From the NCBI RefSeq assembly GCF_900142845.1, contig NZ_FSRU01000001.1, positions 1,116,001-1,180,000 on the forward strand: 64,000 bases of DNA. The letters are read 5' to 3'. A program made the position numbers and the translations under genes. The stretch comes from Paraburkholderia phenazinium. GTDB lineage: Bacteria > Pseudomonadota > Gammaproteobacteria > Burkholderiales > Burkholderiaceae. This document shows, piece after piece, positions 15,876 to 25,655 of the stretch; positions within the stretch are counted from its first letter, which is position 1, and every line of letters begins with the position of its first letter. The notes beneath the pieces were generated by a model. It worked only from the letters and a program-made list of their open reading frames with translations. It did no database searches and was not told the origin of the DNA.

Positions 15876-17648
15876 TTATGCAGCATCCGGCAACACCCCC
15901 AACAACTGCAACGCACCACCCGCCACCGCACCAAACACCGGCCCGGCCACCGTACCGCCATAAAACGCCCGTCCAGCCGGATCGTCGATCATGACGGCGA
16001 CGATCAAACGCGGATCGCTCATGGGCGCCATGCCCACAAACAGCGCGCGATAGCGGTTCTTTGCATACGACACACCGATCTGCTTGCGCGCGGTCCCGGT
16101 CTTGCCGCCAACCCGATACCCTTCGACCGCCGCCGCCCGCCCAGTGCCGCCCGGTCCCGTAGCCATTTCCAGCATCTCGCGGATCGCGCGCGCGGTAGCC
16201 GGCGTCGTCACCGCGCGCTCGGCACCGGCGACGAGCGGCGCATCGCCCCCGTCATTCAGGACACCTGCCTGAATTCCGCCCTGATGATCCACGCCGTCCG
16301 TCAACAGCAAGCGCGCCGGATGCAGCGTGCCGTCGCCGGCGTACGCGGTGTACACCTGTGCGAGTTGCAGCAGCGAGGCCGACAGCCCATAACCATAAGC
16401 CATCGTAGCCTGCTCGATCGGCCGCCAGCGCTTGAACGGCCGCACCTTGCCCGCCGCGGCGCCGGGGAACGTCAGCTCCGGACGGCGCCCCAGTCCGTAC
16501 TCCTGGTACTTGTTCCAGATCGTCTCGGCCGGCAGGTTCAGCGCGAGTTTCGCCAGCGCGATGTTGCTCGACTTCTGGACCGCTTCGGCCACGGTCATCA
16601 CGCCGTGATTCGAGGTGTCGTGAATCACAGCCGGTCCGATCTTGTACCAGCCTGGAGAGGTGTCGATGAGCGTTTGCGGCCCGGCCTTACCCTTGTCCAT
16701 CGACAAGGCCACCACCACGGGCTTGATCGTCGAGCCCGGCTCGAACGTATCGACCACCGCGCGGTTGCGCAACTGCCGGCCGCTTAGGCGCGTGCGGTCG
16801 TTCGGATCGAAGCTCGGGTAGTTGGCGAGCGCGAGGATCTCGCCGTTGCGCGCATCCAGCACGACCACGCTGCCGGCCTCCGCGCTGTGTTTCTCGATCG
16901 CGGTCTTCAATTGCGCGTAGGCGAGCTGCTGGATGCGACGGTCGATGGTCAGGTGGATCGTCGCGCCGTTCAGGGCCGGCACGAGCGGCCGCGTGTCCGA
17001 CACCGCGCGGCCCAGGCGATCGCGGATCACTTCGCGCTGGCCGGCTGCGCCGTTCAACTGCCGGTTGGCGGCGAGCTCGACGCCTTCCTGGCCCTGGTCC
17101 TCGATATCCGTGAAGCCGACCACGTGCGCCGCCGACTCGCCTTCCGGATAGAAGCGCTTCGAATCGGCGATCTGCGTGATACCCGCCAGCCCGAGTTTGT
17201 CGAGCTGGCTGGCCGTGTCCGCATCCACCTGGCGCTTGAGCAGCACGAACGCCTTGTCGCCCGCCAGACGCCGGCGCAACTCCGCGAGCGGCAACTCGAG
17301 CAGTTTGGCGAGCGGCGCGAAGCTGGACTCGTCGAGCAGCTTCGGTGTGGCCCAGATCTCGTACGTGGCGAGGCTGACCGCGAGCATCGAACCGTTGCGG
17401 TCGACAATACCGCCGCGGGTGGCGCCGAGCTCGATGGTGCGCTGGTAGCGCTTCTGCCCCTGCACGACATAGAAGTCCTGATTGACCACCTGGATCCAGA
17501 AGGCACGCGCCGCCAGCGTCCCAAAGGCCGCGAACACCAGCAGGATGACGAATCTCGAACGCCACATCGGCAGACGCGACGCGAGGGCAGGGTGTTGGGC
17601 GAGCGTCGCGTACGGGTCGTGCGGCTGCGATTTTTTCTGCTGGATCAT
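15876..17648 (-). CDS. FtsI/PBP3-like peptidoglycan transpeptidase (class B PBP)
   Basis: A 590-residue class B penicillin-binding protein. One N-terminal membrane anchor (VILLVFAAFGTLAARAFW, about residues 34-51), a pedestal dimerisation domain with RGGIVDRNGSMLA, and the transpeptidase domain with the three active-site motifs: EPGSTIKPV (SxxK, acylated Ser), SSN (SxN) and GGKTGTARK (KTG). It would cross-link septal peptidoglycan in the periplasm. It stands outside any division-gene cluster, so it is probably a second copy. The frame is open upstream of the Met at 17648, but that extension is Arg/Pro-rich shadow. Confidence 0.9.
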   Translation of the reverse strand: MIQQKKSQPHDPYATLAQHPALASRLPMWRSRFVILLVFAAFGTLAARAFWIQVVNQDFYVVQGQKRYQRTIELGATRGGIVDRNGSMLAVSLATYEIWATPKLLDESSFAPLAKLLELPLAELRRRLAGDKAFVLLKRQVDADTASQLDKLGLAGITQIADSKRFYPEGESAAHVVGFTDIEDQGQEGVELAANRQLNGAAGQREVIRDRLGRAVSDTRPLVPALNGATIHLTIDRRIQQLAYAQLKTAIEKHSAEAGSVVVLDARNGEILALANYPSFDPNDRTRLSGRQLRNRAVVDTFEPGSTIKPVVVALSMDKGKAGPQTLIDTSPGWYKIGPAVIHDTSNHGVMTVAEAVQKSSNIALAKLALNLPAETIWNKYQEYGLGRRPELTFPGAAAGKVRPFKRWRPIEQATMAYGYGLSASLLQLAQVYTAYAGDGTLHPARLLLTDGVDHQGGIQAGVLNDGGDAPLVAGAERAVTTPATARAIREMLEMATGPGGTGRAAAVEGYRVGGKTGTARKQIGVSYAKNRYRALFVGMAPMSDPRLIVAVMIDDPAGRAFYGGTVAGPVFGAVAGGALQLLGVLPDAA

Positions 17649-18089
17649 GAATACGGATACGGGCAGCGAACCCGGACGGCGCCATCGAGGCTCAACCGGC
17701 CAGGCGTTGCGACGCTGCTCGAGCGTGCTCCTTGTGCGGCGGCTCATGCGCTGGGCATGGGCCGGGTTAGTGTGCGCCGCCCGTATTGGCGGCGGTGAAG
17801 ACCTTGAGCTGCTGGTGCAACCGCGCGGCCGGCAAGCGGACAGCGAAGCCATGATTGTAATAAGAACGTAATATAGATGCGAGGCCTATGCAAGGCGCGC
17901 GTGACGTGTGTGCGGCACGCCAAAAGAAAAAGCCGCGCGGACTGAAAAATCCGTGCGGCTGCTTCGTTCGATTAATGCGTCTTCTCCGACGCGGCGTGTT
18001 TAGGGGCGCCCGACCAGCAAGCACTTCGCAATGACGTGCCTCCCGGGCGCCCTCTTTTCAAGGACGGTGCGCGTCCTGGAGCCAGGCGT
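17649..18089. other. intergenic region, 441 bp
   Basis: Holds the chemoreceptor terminator (17931-17960, listed separately) and must contain the promoter of the transpeptidase gene. No supported gene; open frames here are low-complexity extensions of neighbouring frames. Confidence 0.5.
17931..17960 (-). terminator. intrinsic terminator of the chemoreceptor gene
   Basis: On the minus strand AGCCGCACGGA pairs with TCCGCGCGGCT (one mismatch) around a TTTTTCAG loop and is followed by TTTTCTTTT, about 130 bases after the chemoreceptor stop codon. Confidence 0.75.
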
Positions 18090-19640
18090 TCAGGCCGGCA
18101 GCGCGAAACTCGAGATGGCTTCGCGCAACACACCCACCTGGTCTTTCAGCGAATGCGCGGCGGCGGCGGCCTGTTCGACGAGCGCGGCGTTTTGCTGCGT
18201 GACCTGATCCATCTCGCCCACCGCGCGGTTGACCTGTTCGATGCCCGCGCTCTGTTCACGCGAGGCGTGGCTGATTTCCTCGAGAATTTCGTTCACGCGA
18301 CGCACCGACTGCACGATCTCGCCCATCGTAGAACCAGCGTTGGCCACGAGCGACGCACCGGCTTCGACGGTGTGCGTCGAGGTTTCGATGAGCGCCTTGA
18401 TTTCCTTGGCGGCGGTGGCGGAGCGTTGCGCGAGGCTGCGCACTTCCGCGGCGACGACGGCGAAGCCGCGGCCCTGTTCGCCGGCGCGGGCGGCTTCGAC
18501 GGCTGCGTTGAGCGCGAGGATGTTGGTCTGGAAGGCGATGCCGTCGATCACGCCGATGATGTCGCCGATCTGGCGCGAGCTATGGGTGATTTCGCCCATG
18601 GTGCGGACCACGTCGTCGACGACGCGGCTGCCGCGCGTGGCGACGTCGGCGGCCTGACCGGCGAGCTGCGCGGCCTGGGTGGCGCTTTCGGCGTTCTGCT
18701 TCACGTTGACGGTCATCTGATCCATGCTCGACGCGGTTTGAACGAGCGCGGCGGCCTGTTCTTCGGTGCGTTGCGAGAGATCGGTGTTGCCGGCGGCGAT
18801 TTCGGTGGCGCCCACATTGATGTTTTCGGTGCCGGTGCGCACGCGCGAGACGGTTTCGACGAGGCCGGCCTGCATCGTATGGAGGGCGTGCAGCAGACTG
18901 CCGGTGTCGCGCTGATGGACTGGCACGCCGACGGCGAGGTTGCCGCTTGCCATGCGTTGGGCGGCGACGACGGCGACTTCGAGGTCGCCGCCGAGGCTGC
19001 GGCGCACGCTACGCAACACGAGGATCATGACGAGGGTGGCGATGCCGCCGAGGATGGCGGTGATGATGAGCCACAGGACCAGATTGGCATAGAAGGTTTG
19101 CTGGACGTCGTCCATGTACATGCCGCTGACGACGTACCAGTCCCAGGGGGCGAAGCGCAATGAGAAGCTGGTTTTGTCGACGGGCTGATCGTGGCCGGGT
19201 TTGGCCCACATGTACTGGACGAAGCCGCCGCCGTCGTGGTTACCGGCGTTGACGATGTTGACATACAGATGATTGCCGGCCGGGTCGGAGAACTGGGCCA
19301 TGTTTTTGCCGTCGAGTTCGGGCTTGATGGGGTGCATCAGCACGACTGGCTGGGAGTCGTTGACGGAGACGTAGCCGTCTTTGCCGTAGCGGACGGAGGC
19401 GAGGGCGGCGAGCGCCTGTTTCTGGGCGTCGGGTTCGCTGAGGGTGTGTTGCTGGGAGAGCGTGTAGTAGTGGTTGATGACGCTGACGGATTCCTGGACG
19501 ACGGCGGTGAGTTGATCACGGCGCTCGGCGATCATGGAGGCGCGGTTCTGCCACGCGCCGAAGCCGCCGATCAGGATCAGGCCGATCCATAACACGACGA
19601 TCATCGACCCGAGTTTTCTGTTCAAGGTCATGGTGTGCAT
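18090..19640 (-). CDS. methyl-accepting chemotaxis protein with Cache-type sensor
   Basis: A 516-residue chemoreceptor. TM1 (about residues 12-30), a periplasmic single-Cache domain with [11 protein letters not shown] and [19 protein letters not shown] motifs ([14 protein letters not shown]) and [14 protein letters not shown] before TM2 (about 187-210), a HAMP linker, and the highly conserved cytoplasmic hairpin tip [28 protein letters not shown] (split here to keep motifs short: [26 protein letters not shown]). It would sense small carboxylates in the periplasm and signal through CheW/CheA. No C-terminal NWETF pentapeptide is seen. Ends in a good terminator. Confidence 0.93.
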   Translation of the reverse strand: MHTMTLNRKLGSMIVVLWIGLILIGGFGAWQNRASMIAERRDQLTAVVQESVSVINHYYTLSQQHTLSEPDAQKQALAALASVRYGKDGYVSVNDSQPVVLMHPIKPELDGKNMAQFSDPAGNHLYVNIVNAGNHDGGGFVQYMWAKPGHDQPVDKTSFSLRFAPWDWYVVSGMYMDDVQQTFYANLVLWLIITAILGGIATLVMILVLRSVRRSLGGDLEVAVVAAQRMASGNLAVGVPVHQRDTGSLLHALHTMQAGLVETVSRVRTGTENINVGATEIAAGNTDLSQRTEEQAAALVQTASSMDQMTVNVKQNAESATQAAQLAGQAADVATRGSRVVDDVVRTMGEITHSSRQIGDIIGVIDGIAFQTNILALNAAVEAARAGEQGRGFAVVAAEVRSLAQRSATAAKEIKALIETSTHTVEAGASLVANAGSTMGEIVQSVRRVNEILEEISHASREQSAGIEQVNRAVGEMDQVTQQNAALVEQAAAAAHSLKDQVGVLREAISSFALPA

Positions 19641-19847
19641 TGCGCGGGTTCCATCTGGGGTTGGGTTTGGTCGGTTTTCTGTGGCTGCTTTTTTTCGCCT
19701 GCGGCGCTGGGTTGCAGCAGGTGCCTGTGCTGTTTAACGGCTTCGGTGGGTTTGTTGCGTAGTAGGGGGGAACCCTAGTTTTTCGCCTTTTTTTCATTTG
19801 TCTGATTTATTGCTTTTTTTTGGTTTTCTTCTGGGGTGGGTTTGCTC

Positions 19848-20425
19848 TTTGGTTGTTTTACTAGAATTTTGGCCTTTCCTTGTGTTCTTAGTGGTCTATT
19901 GGCGTTGCCCCTGTGCGGGGCGGCACTTACTTTCTTTGCCGCCGCAAAGAAAGTAAGCAAAGAAAGCGGGCTGCAACCGCTAGCTCGTAGTGAGCCATCT
20001 AGGTCTGCTACTGGGAACGGCCCAAAACGAGACGCTCTCTCGCACCACACGTGCCGGTGACAAAGCAGTCATCCGTTCCAGCGTTGCGCTACGCGCCCCG
20101 CCGCCCGGCATAACGGGTTCGGCGAAGGCCGGAGATAATGCAACTCCACCGGTTTCCCATGCAAACCCATCCGCGACGCACGGAGTGCGGAGTGGGGTGG
20201 ATGAGCCCTTTGTCACTAATGCGGGTGGTGCGATAGACGGTCTTGTCTCGGACCACTTCGGGTTATTTTGAGTGGTGGACATCTAAAAGCTGGCGGGGTG
20301 AGCCCGCTTTCTTTGCTTACTTTCTTTGCGGCGGCAAAGAAAGTAAGTGCTGCCCCGCACAGGGGCGACGCAAATAGACCACTAAGAATACAAGGAAAGG
20401 CCAAAATTCTAGTAAAACAACCAAA
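19848..20425. repeat. element with long inverted terminal arms around a 328-bp core
   Basis: Two 122-bp arms (19851-19972 and 20301-20422) are inverted copies with 118 of 122 positions identical; three further bases match outward. Each arm holds a perfect 14-bp palindrome, CTTACTTTCTTTGC with GCAAAGAAAGTAAG, around a 4-base loop (19926-19957 and 20316-20347). The core has no transposase; its only long open frame (19980-20282, minus) looks spurious. I recall similar sequence occurring repeatedly in Burkholderia-group genomes, so this may be a dispersed non-autonomous element, but no target-site duplication is evident. Confidence 0.7.
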
Positions 20426-20600
20426 ACAAAAAAATAAAAAACCCAAAAGCAAAACAGAATAAAACCCATAAAATAATAAAAACCAGAAAAAGCAAAAAAG
20501 CCAGATAGTGAACAACAAAAAACCCCACATTTCACCAAAAATCGCCATAAAAAGAGAGCAAAAAAGCAAAAACCAACCGCATCCGTTATAGTCACTTTTT
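20423..20600. other. A-rich low-complexity tract
   Basis: On the plus strand this stretch is dominated by A and AAAAC/AAAAA runs, far below the surrounding GC content. It mirrors a T-rich tract at about 19740-19850 on the other side of the inverted element. No gene; perhaps an upstream promoter region of the phosphonate operon or insertion target. Confidence 0.5.
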
Positions 20601-20708
20601 TCGCCGGCAGGAGAGGTGCATAGGAGAGTGACACGCCCATGAAAAGTGTCCATCTCCCCAAACCGCCGAAGGCAATAAAAGAGCCCCAACCGGCAACCAA
20701 ACAGCAAA

Positions 20709-20765
20709 CAAGCAGCCAGCACCCCGACAAGCAGCCAGCACCCCGACAAGCAGCCAGCACCCCGA
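20709..20765 (+). repeat. three perfect 19-bp tandem repeats before the phosphonate operon
   Basis: The unit CAAGCAGCCAGCACCCCGA is repeated three times without error (20709, 20728, 20747), followed by a partial CAAGCAG that runs into the AGGAG ribosome-binding site. It lies in the 5' leader of the PEP mutase gene (ATG 20787). The unit is not a multiple of three. Confidence 0.9.
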
Positions 20766-20786
20766 CAAGCAGGAGAACCCACCCCT

Positions 20787-22490
20787 ATGAACGCCCGCGA
20801 ACCCGCCTTTATCGCCGCCTCCCGCAGCAGCCGTCTGCGCCAGATGCTCACCAGCACCCAGCTCGAATTCATGATGGAAGCCCATAACGGCCTCTCCGCT
20901 CGCATCGTCCGCGAAGCCGGCTTCAAGGCCATCTGGGGTTCCGGGCTCGCCATCTCCGCCCAGTTCGGCGTGCGCGACAACAACGAAGCAAGCTGGACCC
21001 AGGTCGTCGATAACCTCGAATTCATGGCCGATGCCAGCGATCTCCCCATCCTCCTGGATGGCGATACCGGCTACGGTAACTTCAATAACGTCCGCCGCCT
21101 CGTCCGCAAGCTAGAACAGCGCGGCATCGCCGGCGTCTGCATCGAAGACAAGCAGTTCCCCAAGACCAACAGCTTCATCAACGGCGAACGTCAGCCGCTC
21201 GCCGAAATGGACGAGTTCTGCGGCAAGATCAAAGCCGGTAAAGACTCCCAAAACGACGAAGACTTCTCCATCGTCGCACGCGTCGAAGCGCTCATCGCCG
21301 GCTGGGGGATGGACGAAGCCCTGCGTCGCGCCGAAGCCTATCGCCAGGCCGGCGCCGACGCGATCCTGATTCACAGCAAGCTGTCGCGTCCCGACGAAAT
21401 CCTCGAGTTCGCCCGCGAATGGGCCGGCCGCGGTCCGCTCGTCATCGTGCCGACCAAGTACTACAGCACCCCCACCGAAGTGTTCCGCGAAGCCGGCATC
21501 AGCACCGTCATCTGGGCAAACCATCTGATCCGCGCCTCAACTTCGGCCATGCAGGCCGTCGCCAAGGAAATTCACGCCAGCGAAACGCTCGTCGACGTCG
21601 AAGACCGCATCGCCTCCGTCAACGAAATCTTCCGTCTGCAAGACGCCGACGAGTACTCGGAAGCCGAAGACCGCTACCTGTCGGCTTCGCGCGCCTCGGC
21701 GTCCGCCGTCGTGCTCGCCGCCAGCCGCGGCGTCGGTCTCGAAGCCGTGACGGCGGATCGTCCCAAGGTCATGCTGCCGATCGCCGGCAAGCCGCTGCTG
21801 CGCTGGCTCGTCGACGCGTTCAAGAAGCAGGGCGTCAACGACATCACCGTGGTCGGCGGCTATCGCGCCGACGCCATCGAAACCGCCGGCATCAAGCTGG
21901 TCGTCAACGAACGCCACGCGGAAACCGGCGAACTGGCCTCGCTCGCCTGCGCCGTCGACGCCCTCAAGTCGGACACGGTCATCTCCTACGGCGACCTGCT
22001 GTTCCGCAGCTACATCGTGCGCGATCTGGTCGAAAGCGAAGCGCCGTTCAGCGTCGTGGTCGATTCGTCGCTGACCGAGCCGGTCAACAAGAGCGTGCGC
22101 GACTTCGCATGGTGCTCGTCGCCCGACGATCGCGGCCTGTTCGGCAACAAGGTGCTGCTCAAGCGCGTGTCGAGCGAACTGCAGGACGCGGATTCGAGCG
22201 AAGCCAAGCTGCCGGACGGCCGCTGGGTCGGTCTGCTGAACGTGCGCGGCGAAGGCCGTGAGCGTCTGCACGCCGTGCTGACCACGTTGCGCGCGCGCCC
22301 CGATTTCGACAAGCTCGATATGCCCGCGCTGCTCAACGCACTGATCGAAGCCGGTGAAGCGATCGAAGTGCAATACGTGCACGGCCACTGGCGCGGCGTC
22401 AACGATCTGGAAGACTTCCGTCGTGCCGGCGATTTCGCCCACGCCCAAGCGCCGCTCGCAACGGGCGCCGCCGGCGGAGAGGCGCAATGA
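20787..22490 (+). CDS. phosphoenolpyruvate mutase fused to a nucleotidyltransferase
   Basis: A 567-residue two-domain protein. Residues 15-300 are PEP mutase: [11 protein letters not shown] (Asp91, Asp93, Mg binding) and the diagnostic [10 protein letters not shown] (120-129). It isomerises PEP to phosphonopyruvate, the entry to C-P bond biosynthesis. Residues 307-567 are a nucleotidyltransferase of the type fused in PntC-like enzymes that make CDP-aminoethylphosphonate, with [14 protein letters not shown] and a metal-binding SYGD. The usual GxGTRL loop is altered to SRGVGLEA (313-320). AGGAG stands 11 bases before the ATG, after a tandem-repeat leader. The next gene overlaps by four bases. 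Confidence 0.92.
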   Translation: MNAREPAFIAASRSSRLRQMLTSTQLEFMMEAHNGLSARIVREAGFKAIWGSGLAISAQFGVRDNNEASWTQVVDNLEFMADASDLPILLDGDTGYGNFNNVRRLVRKLEQRGIAGVCIEDKQFPKTNSFINGERQPLAEMDEFCGKIKAGKDSQNDEDFSIVARVEALIAGWGMDEALRRAEAYRQAGADAILIHSKLSRPDEILEFAREWAGRGPLVIVPTKYYSTPTEVFREAGISTVIWANHLIRASTSAMQAVAKEIHASETLVDVEDRIASVNEIFRLQDADEYSEAEDRYLSASRASASAVVLAASRGVGLEAVTADRPKVMLPIAGKPLLRWLVDAFKKQGVNDITVVGGYRADAIETAGIKLVVNERHAETGELASLACAVDALKSDTVISYGDLLFRSYIVRDLVESEAPFSVVVDSSLTEPVNKSVRDFAWCSSPDDRGLFGNKVLLKRVSSELQDADSSEAKLPDGRWVGLLNVRGEGRERLHAVLTTLRARPDFDKLDMPALLNALIEAGEAIEVQYVHGHWRGVNDLEDFRRAGDFAHAQAPLATGAAGGEAQ

Positions 22491-23659
22491 TCGAAGCTGC
22501 ACAGTTTGTCGAAGCGGCGCGCGAGCGTGGCTTCGACTGGTATGCCGGGGTGCCCTGCTCGTACCTGACGCCGTTCATCAACTACGTGCTGCAGGATCCA
22601 TCGCTGCATTACGTTTCCGCAGCGAATGAGGGCGACGCAGTCGCGCTGATCGCCGGCGTCACGCTCGGCGCGCAGAACGGCCGTCGCGGCGTCACGATGA
22701 TGCAGAACTCCGGCCTCGGCAATGCGGTGAGTCCGCTCACGTCGCTGACGTGGACGTTCCGTCTGCCGCAACTGCTGATCGTCACGTGGCGCGGCCAGCC
22801 CGGCGTCGCCGACGAGCCGCAGCATGCGCTGATGGGCCCGGTTACGCCCGCGATGCTCGACACCATGGAAATTCCGTGGGAGACCTTCCCGACCGAAGCC
22901 GACGCCATCGGCCCGGCGCTCGACCGCGCAATCGCCCACATGAACGAGACCGGCCGTCCGTACGCGCTGGTGATGCAGAAGGGCAGCGTGGCGCCGTATG
23001 AGTTGAAGCAGGGCGCGAGCGGTGCGCGCCGCACGCCGTGCGTGCCGCAAACGCAGTGGCACGGGGTGGCGACGGATGCGCTGCCGACGCGTCAGGCCGC
23101 GTTGCAGCGCGTGATTGCGCACACGCCGCCGGAGTCGACGGTGGTGCTCGCATCCACCGGCTTTTGCGGCCGTGAACTGTATGCGCTCGACGACCGCTCG
23201 AACCAGTTGTACATGGTCGGCTCGATGGGTTGCCTCACGCCGTTCGCACTGGGTCTCGCGCTCACGCGTCCGGACCTGCATGTGGTCGCCATCGACGGTG
23301 ACGGCGCCGCGCTGATGCGCATGGGCGCGTTCGCGACGATCGGCGCGTACGGCCCGGCCAATCTGACGCACGTGCTGCTCGACAACGGCGCGCACGATTC
23401 GACCGGCGGCCAGGCCACGGTGTCCGCCCAGGTGTCGTTTGCCGGCGTCGCGGCGGCTTGCGGTTACGCGTCGGCAGTCGAAGGCGACGACCTCGCCACG
23501 CTCGACGAAGTGCTCACGTCGCCCAAGCTCGACGGCCCGCGTTTCGTGCGCCTCGCGATTCGCCGCGGCACGCCCGACGGTTTGCCGCGTCCCACCATTA
23601 CCCCGCCGGATGTGAAGACGCGTCTGATGCGCCACATCGGCACCGCTCAAGGAGCCTAA
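22487..23659 (+). CDS. phosphonopyruvate decarboxylase
   Basis: A 390-residue thiamine-diphosphate enzyme. The N-terminal [16 protein letters not shown] and [13 protein letters not shown] (the Glu that activates TPP) and QNSGLGN match phosphonopyruvate decarboxylase; the C-terminal half carries the TPP/Mg motif [13 protein letters not shown] followed by [13 protein letters not shown]. It drives the unfavourable mutase reaction by decarboxylating phosphonopyruvate to phosphonoacetaldehyde. Overlaps the mutase stop by four bases and shares the last base of its own stop codon with the next start. Confidence 0.93.
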   Translation: MIEAAQFVEAARERGFDWYAGVPCSYLTPFINYVLQDPSLHYVSAANEGDAVALIAGVTLGAQNGRRGVTMMQNSGLGNAVSPLTSLTWTFRLPQLLIVTWRGQPGVADEPQHALMGPVTPAMLDTMEIPWETFPTEADAIGPALDRAIAHMNETGRPYALVMQKGSVAPYELKQGASGARRTPCVPQTQWHGVATDALPTRQAALQRVIAHTPPESTVVLASTGFCGRELYALDDRSNQLYMVGSMGCLTPFALGLALTRPDLHVVAIDGDGAALMRMGAFATIGAYGPANLTHVLLDNGAHDSTGGQATVSAQVSFAGVAAACGYASAVEGDDLATLDEVLTSPKLDGPRFVRLAIRRGTPDGLPRPTITPPDVKTRLMRHIGTAQGA

Positions 23660-24729
23660 TGATGCTGCTGCTCAATCCCGGTCCGGTGACGTTGACGGAG
23701 CGCGTGCGGCAGAGTCTGCTGCAACCTGACCTGTGCCATCGCGAAAGCGAGTTCTTCGATCTGCAGGAAGAAGCGCGCACGCGTCTGCTGGACATCTACA
23801 AGCTCGACCCCGCCGAATGGCAGGCCGTGCTGATGACCGGTTCGGGTACGGCCGCGGTCGAAAGCATGATTGCCGGCCTTGTGCCGGAGAACGGCAAGCT
23901 GCTGGTGATCGAGAACGGTGTGTACGGCGAGCGCATTACGCAGATTGCCAGCCAGTACCGCATCGCGCACGAAGCGCTGAAGCACGACTGGATGCAGGGC
24001 CCCGATCTCGAGCGGATCGCCGCACGACTCGATGCCGGCGAGGGCTTTACGCATGTGGCGGTGATTCATCATGAGACCACCACCGGCCGCCTGAACGATC
24101 TGCAGTCGCTTGCGGCGGTGTGCCGCGCGCGCGGCGTGCGTCTGCTGGTGGACGGCGTCAGCAGCTTTGCGGCCGAGGCGATCGACTTCGCCGACAGCAG
24201 TATTGCTGCCGTGGCGGCGACCGCCAACAAGTGTCTGCATGGCGTGCCGGGTGCATCGTTTGTGGTGGTGCGGCGCGAGGCGCTGAAGCAGGCGGCGAGC
24301 CGGACCTACTATCTGGACCTGGGCCGTCTCGCGAAGCTGCAGGATCAGCGCAATACGCCGTTCACACCCTCGGTGCATGCTTACTACGCGCTTGTCGAGG
24401 CGTTGCGCGAACTGGCCGACGAAGGCGGTTGGACCGCGCGTCACGCGCGCTATGCGGCGCTCGCGGAGCAGGCGCGCGCAGGTCTGGCCGAGCGTGGTAT
24501 CGAGAGCGCGTTGCCGCCGCAGCAGTCGTCGGTGGTATTGCGGGCTTATCGCTTGCCGGCGGGTATCAGCTATGTGCAACTGCACGATGCACTGAAGGCG
24601 CGCGGCTTCGTGATTTATGCGGGGCAGGGTGGGCTGTCGGCGGAGCTGTTCCGGATCTCGACGATGGGCAACATTCATCCGGCGGATGTGGAGCGGTTGC
24701 TGCAAGGGTTTAGCGAGTTGACGCGGTAA
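23659..24729 (+). CDS. phnW: 2-aminoethylphosphonate-pyruvate transaminase
   Basis: A 356-residue class V PLP aminotransferase. LLNPGPVTLTERVRQ, LMTGSGTAAVESM, LLVDGVSSFAAEAIDF and ATANKCLHGVPG (the PLP Lys) are typical of PhnW. In this context it probably works in the biosynthetic direction, making 2-aminoethylphosphonate from phosphonoacetaldehyde, because the mutase and decarboxylase precede it with overlaps. GGAG at 23651 favours ATG 23659 or the adjacent ATG at 23662. The operon ends in a 13-bp hairpin at 24748. Confidence 0.93.
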   Translation: MMLLLNPGPVTLTERVRQSLLQPDLCHRESEFFDLQEEARTRLLDIYKLDPAEWQAVLMTGSGTAAVESMIAGLVPENGKLLVIENGVYGERITQIASQYRIAHEALKHDWMQGPDLERIAARLDAGEGFTHVAVIHHETTTGRLNDLQSLAAVCRARGVRLLVDGVSSFAAEAIDFADSSIAAVAATANKCLHGVPGASFVVVRREALKQAASRTYYLDLGRLAKLQDQRNTPFTPSVHAYYALVEALRELADEGGWTARHARYAALAEQARAGLAERGIESALPPQQSSVVLRAYRLPAGISYVQLHDALKARGFVIYAGQGGLSAELFRISTMGNIHPADVERLLQGFSELTR

Positions 24730-24747
24730 ACCGGGCTGCGTTGCTGT

Positions 24748-24778
24748 GAGTTAGCGGCAGCCGCGCTGCCGCTAACTC
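24748..24778 (+). terminator. hairpin closing the phosphonate operon
   Basis: GAGTTAGCGGCAG and CTGCCGCTAACTC form a perfect 13-bp stem around CCGCG, 19 bases after the phnW stop. No T-run follows, so it may stabilise the 3' end rather than act as a standard intrinsic terminator. Confidence 0.55.
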
Positions 24779-24878
24779 CAAACGGATGTCCCGCGCAACG
24801 GAAGGCCTCCGATTGCGCGGGGTCTTGCCGTTCTTTCCTTTAGTTAGGAAAGCGAATGCTCGCTGACCTTGCTATAGG

Positions 24879-25034
24879 TCAAGCGACTAGGGCGAACGCG
24901 CATTCGAACAAGGGAAACGAGGAAACTGAAGCCCGTGCGGTCTCCACGCCGCACATATCGAAGTCCGTCAGCCAGATGCCGTCAAAGCCATCCCGCTCGA
25001 TGGCTTGCGCCAGTTCGACCACGGTCATACCCAC
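24879..25034 (-). pseudogene. fragment resembling a luciferase-like flavin monooxygenase
   Basis: A 51-codon minus-strand frame with VGMTVVELAQAIERDGFDGI and WLTDFD, the pattern of the N-terminal part of luciferase-like/F420-type oxidoreductases, followed by unrelated sequence and a stop. The fragment ends exactly where the deacetylase gene begins on the other strand. Only about 26 residues resemble the family, so this could be chance. Confidence 0.3.
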
Positions 25035-25655
25035 ATGCACCCATCAACGCGATTGAGTTTTGACGACGGTCCAGGACCGTCGACACCTGCACTGCTGGAC
25101 GTATTGCGCGCGAGCGCATGTCAGGCGCTGTTCTTCGTGCTGGGAAGCAACTTGGCGCAGGCGATGGACGTGGCAACCCGCGCGGTCCGCGAAGGACACG
25201 TGCTGGGTAATCACACGTATTCGCATGCCCGGCCGGGTGCGGTGTCGGATGCCGTGTTGAGCGATGAAATCGAGCGAACCGATGCGCTGATCCGCGAGGC
25301 CTATCGGCTCGCGGGCGTGCCGGAGCCGGCCTCGATTCCGTTACGGCTTCCTTATGGTCTGGAACCGCAGGATGTGCGCAGCGACGTGCTGACGCGCCTG
25401 AAGCGCAGCCACACGGGATGGACGGCGATCCTCGACGACTGGTGTCGGCCGCCGCCGTCGCCCCATGCGCTCGCGGAGAGCATGCGTCGGCATATCGCGG
25501 ACAGAATGGCGCTAGGGCTAGATGTGCTGTTTTGCCTGCACGACGGTTCACGCTTCGCGGAAGCGCGGCCCGCGACCGTCGAGGCAGTGCGGTTGCTGCT
25601 CAGCGATCCGGGCTGGCAGACCGGCCCGTTAGCGAACGGGCGAGGGGCTGGCTAG
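25035..25655 (+). CDS. NodB-like polysaccharide deacetylase
   Basis: A 206-residue NodB-fold protein, short but with all five motifs: SFDDGP (catalytic base and metal Asp), GNHTYSH (metal His pair), RLPYG, ILDDW, and LFCLHDG. It would remove an N- or O-acetyl group from an amino sugar or related acylated substrate. No signal peptide, so cytoplasmic. Start at 25035 is 10 codons below an in-frame TTG. It lies 305 bases after phnW on the same strand, and its 3' end overlaps the convergent kinase by 27 bases. Confidence 0.8.
   Translation: MHPSTRLSFDDGPGPSTPALLDVLRASACQALFFVLGSNLAQAMDVATRAVREGHVLGNHTYSHARPGAVSDAVLSDEIERTDALIREAYRLAGVPEPASIPLRLPYGLEPQDVRSDVLTRLKRSHTGWTAILDDWCRPPPSPHALAESMRRHIADRMALGLDVLFCLHDGSRFAEARPATVEAVRLLLSDPGWQTGPLANGRGAG

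Noticed and set aside
19980..20282. A 100-codon minus-strand frame within the inverted-arm element
   Set aside because: Ser/Arg/Pro-rich with no motif; more likely part of the repeat element than a protein.
20423..20600. The A-rich tract as a replication origin or AT-rich island
   Set aside because: No DnaA boxes or iterons were recognised; it is simple low-complexity sequence next to the inverted element.
20709..20765. A CRISPR array
   Set aside because: The 19-bp repeats are directly adjacent without spacers and number only three.
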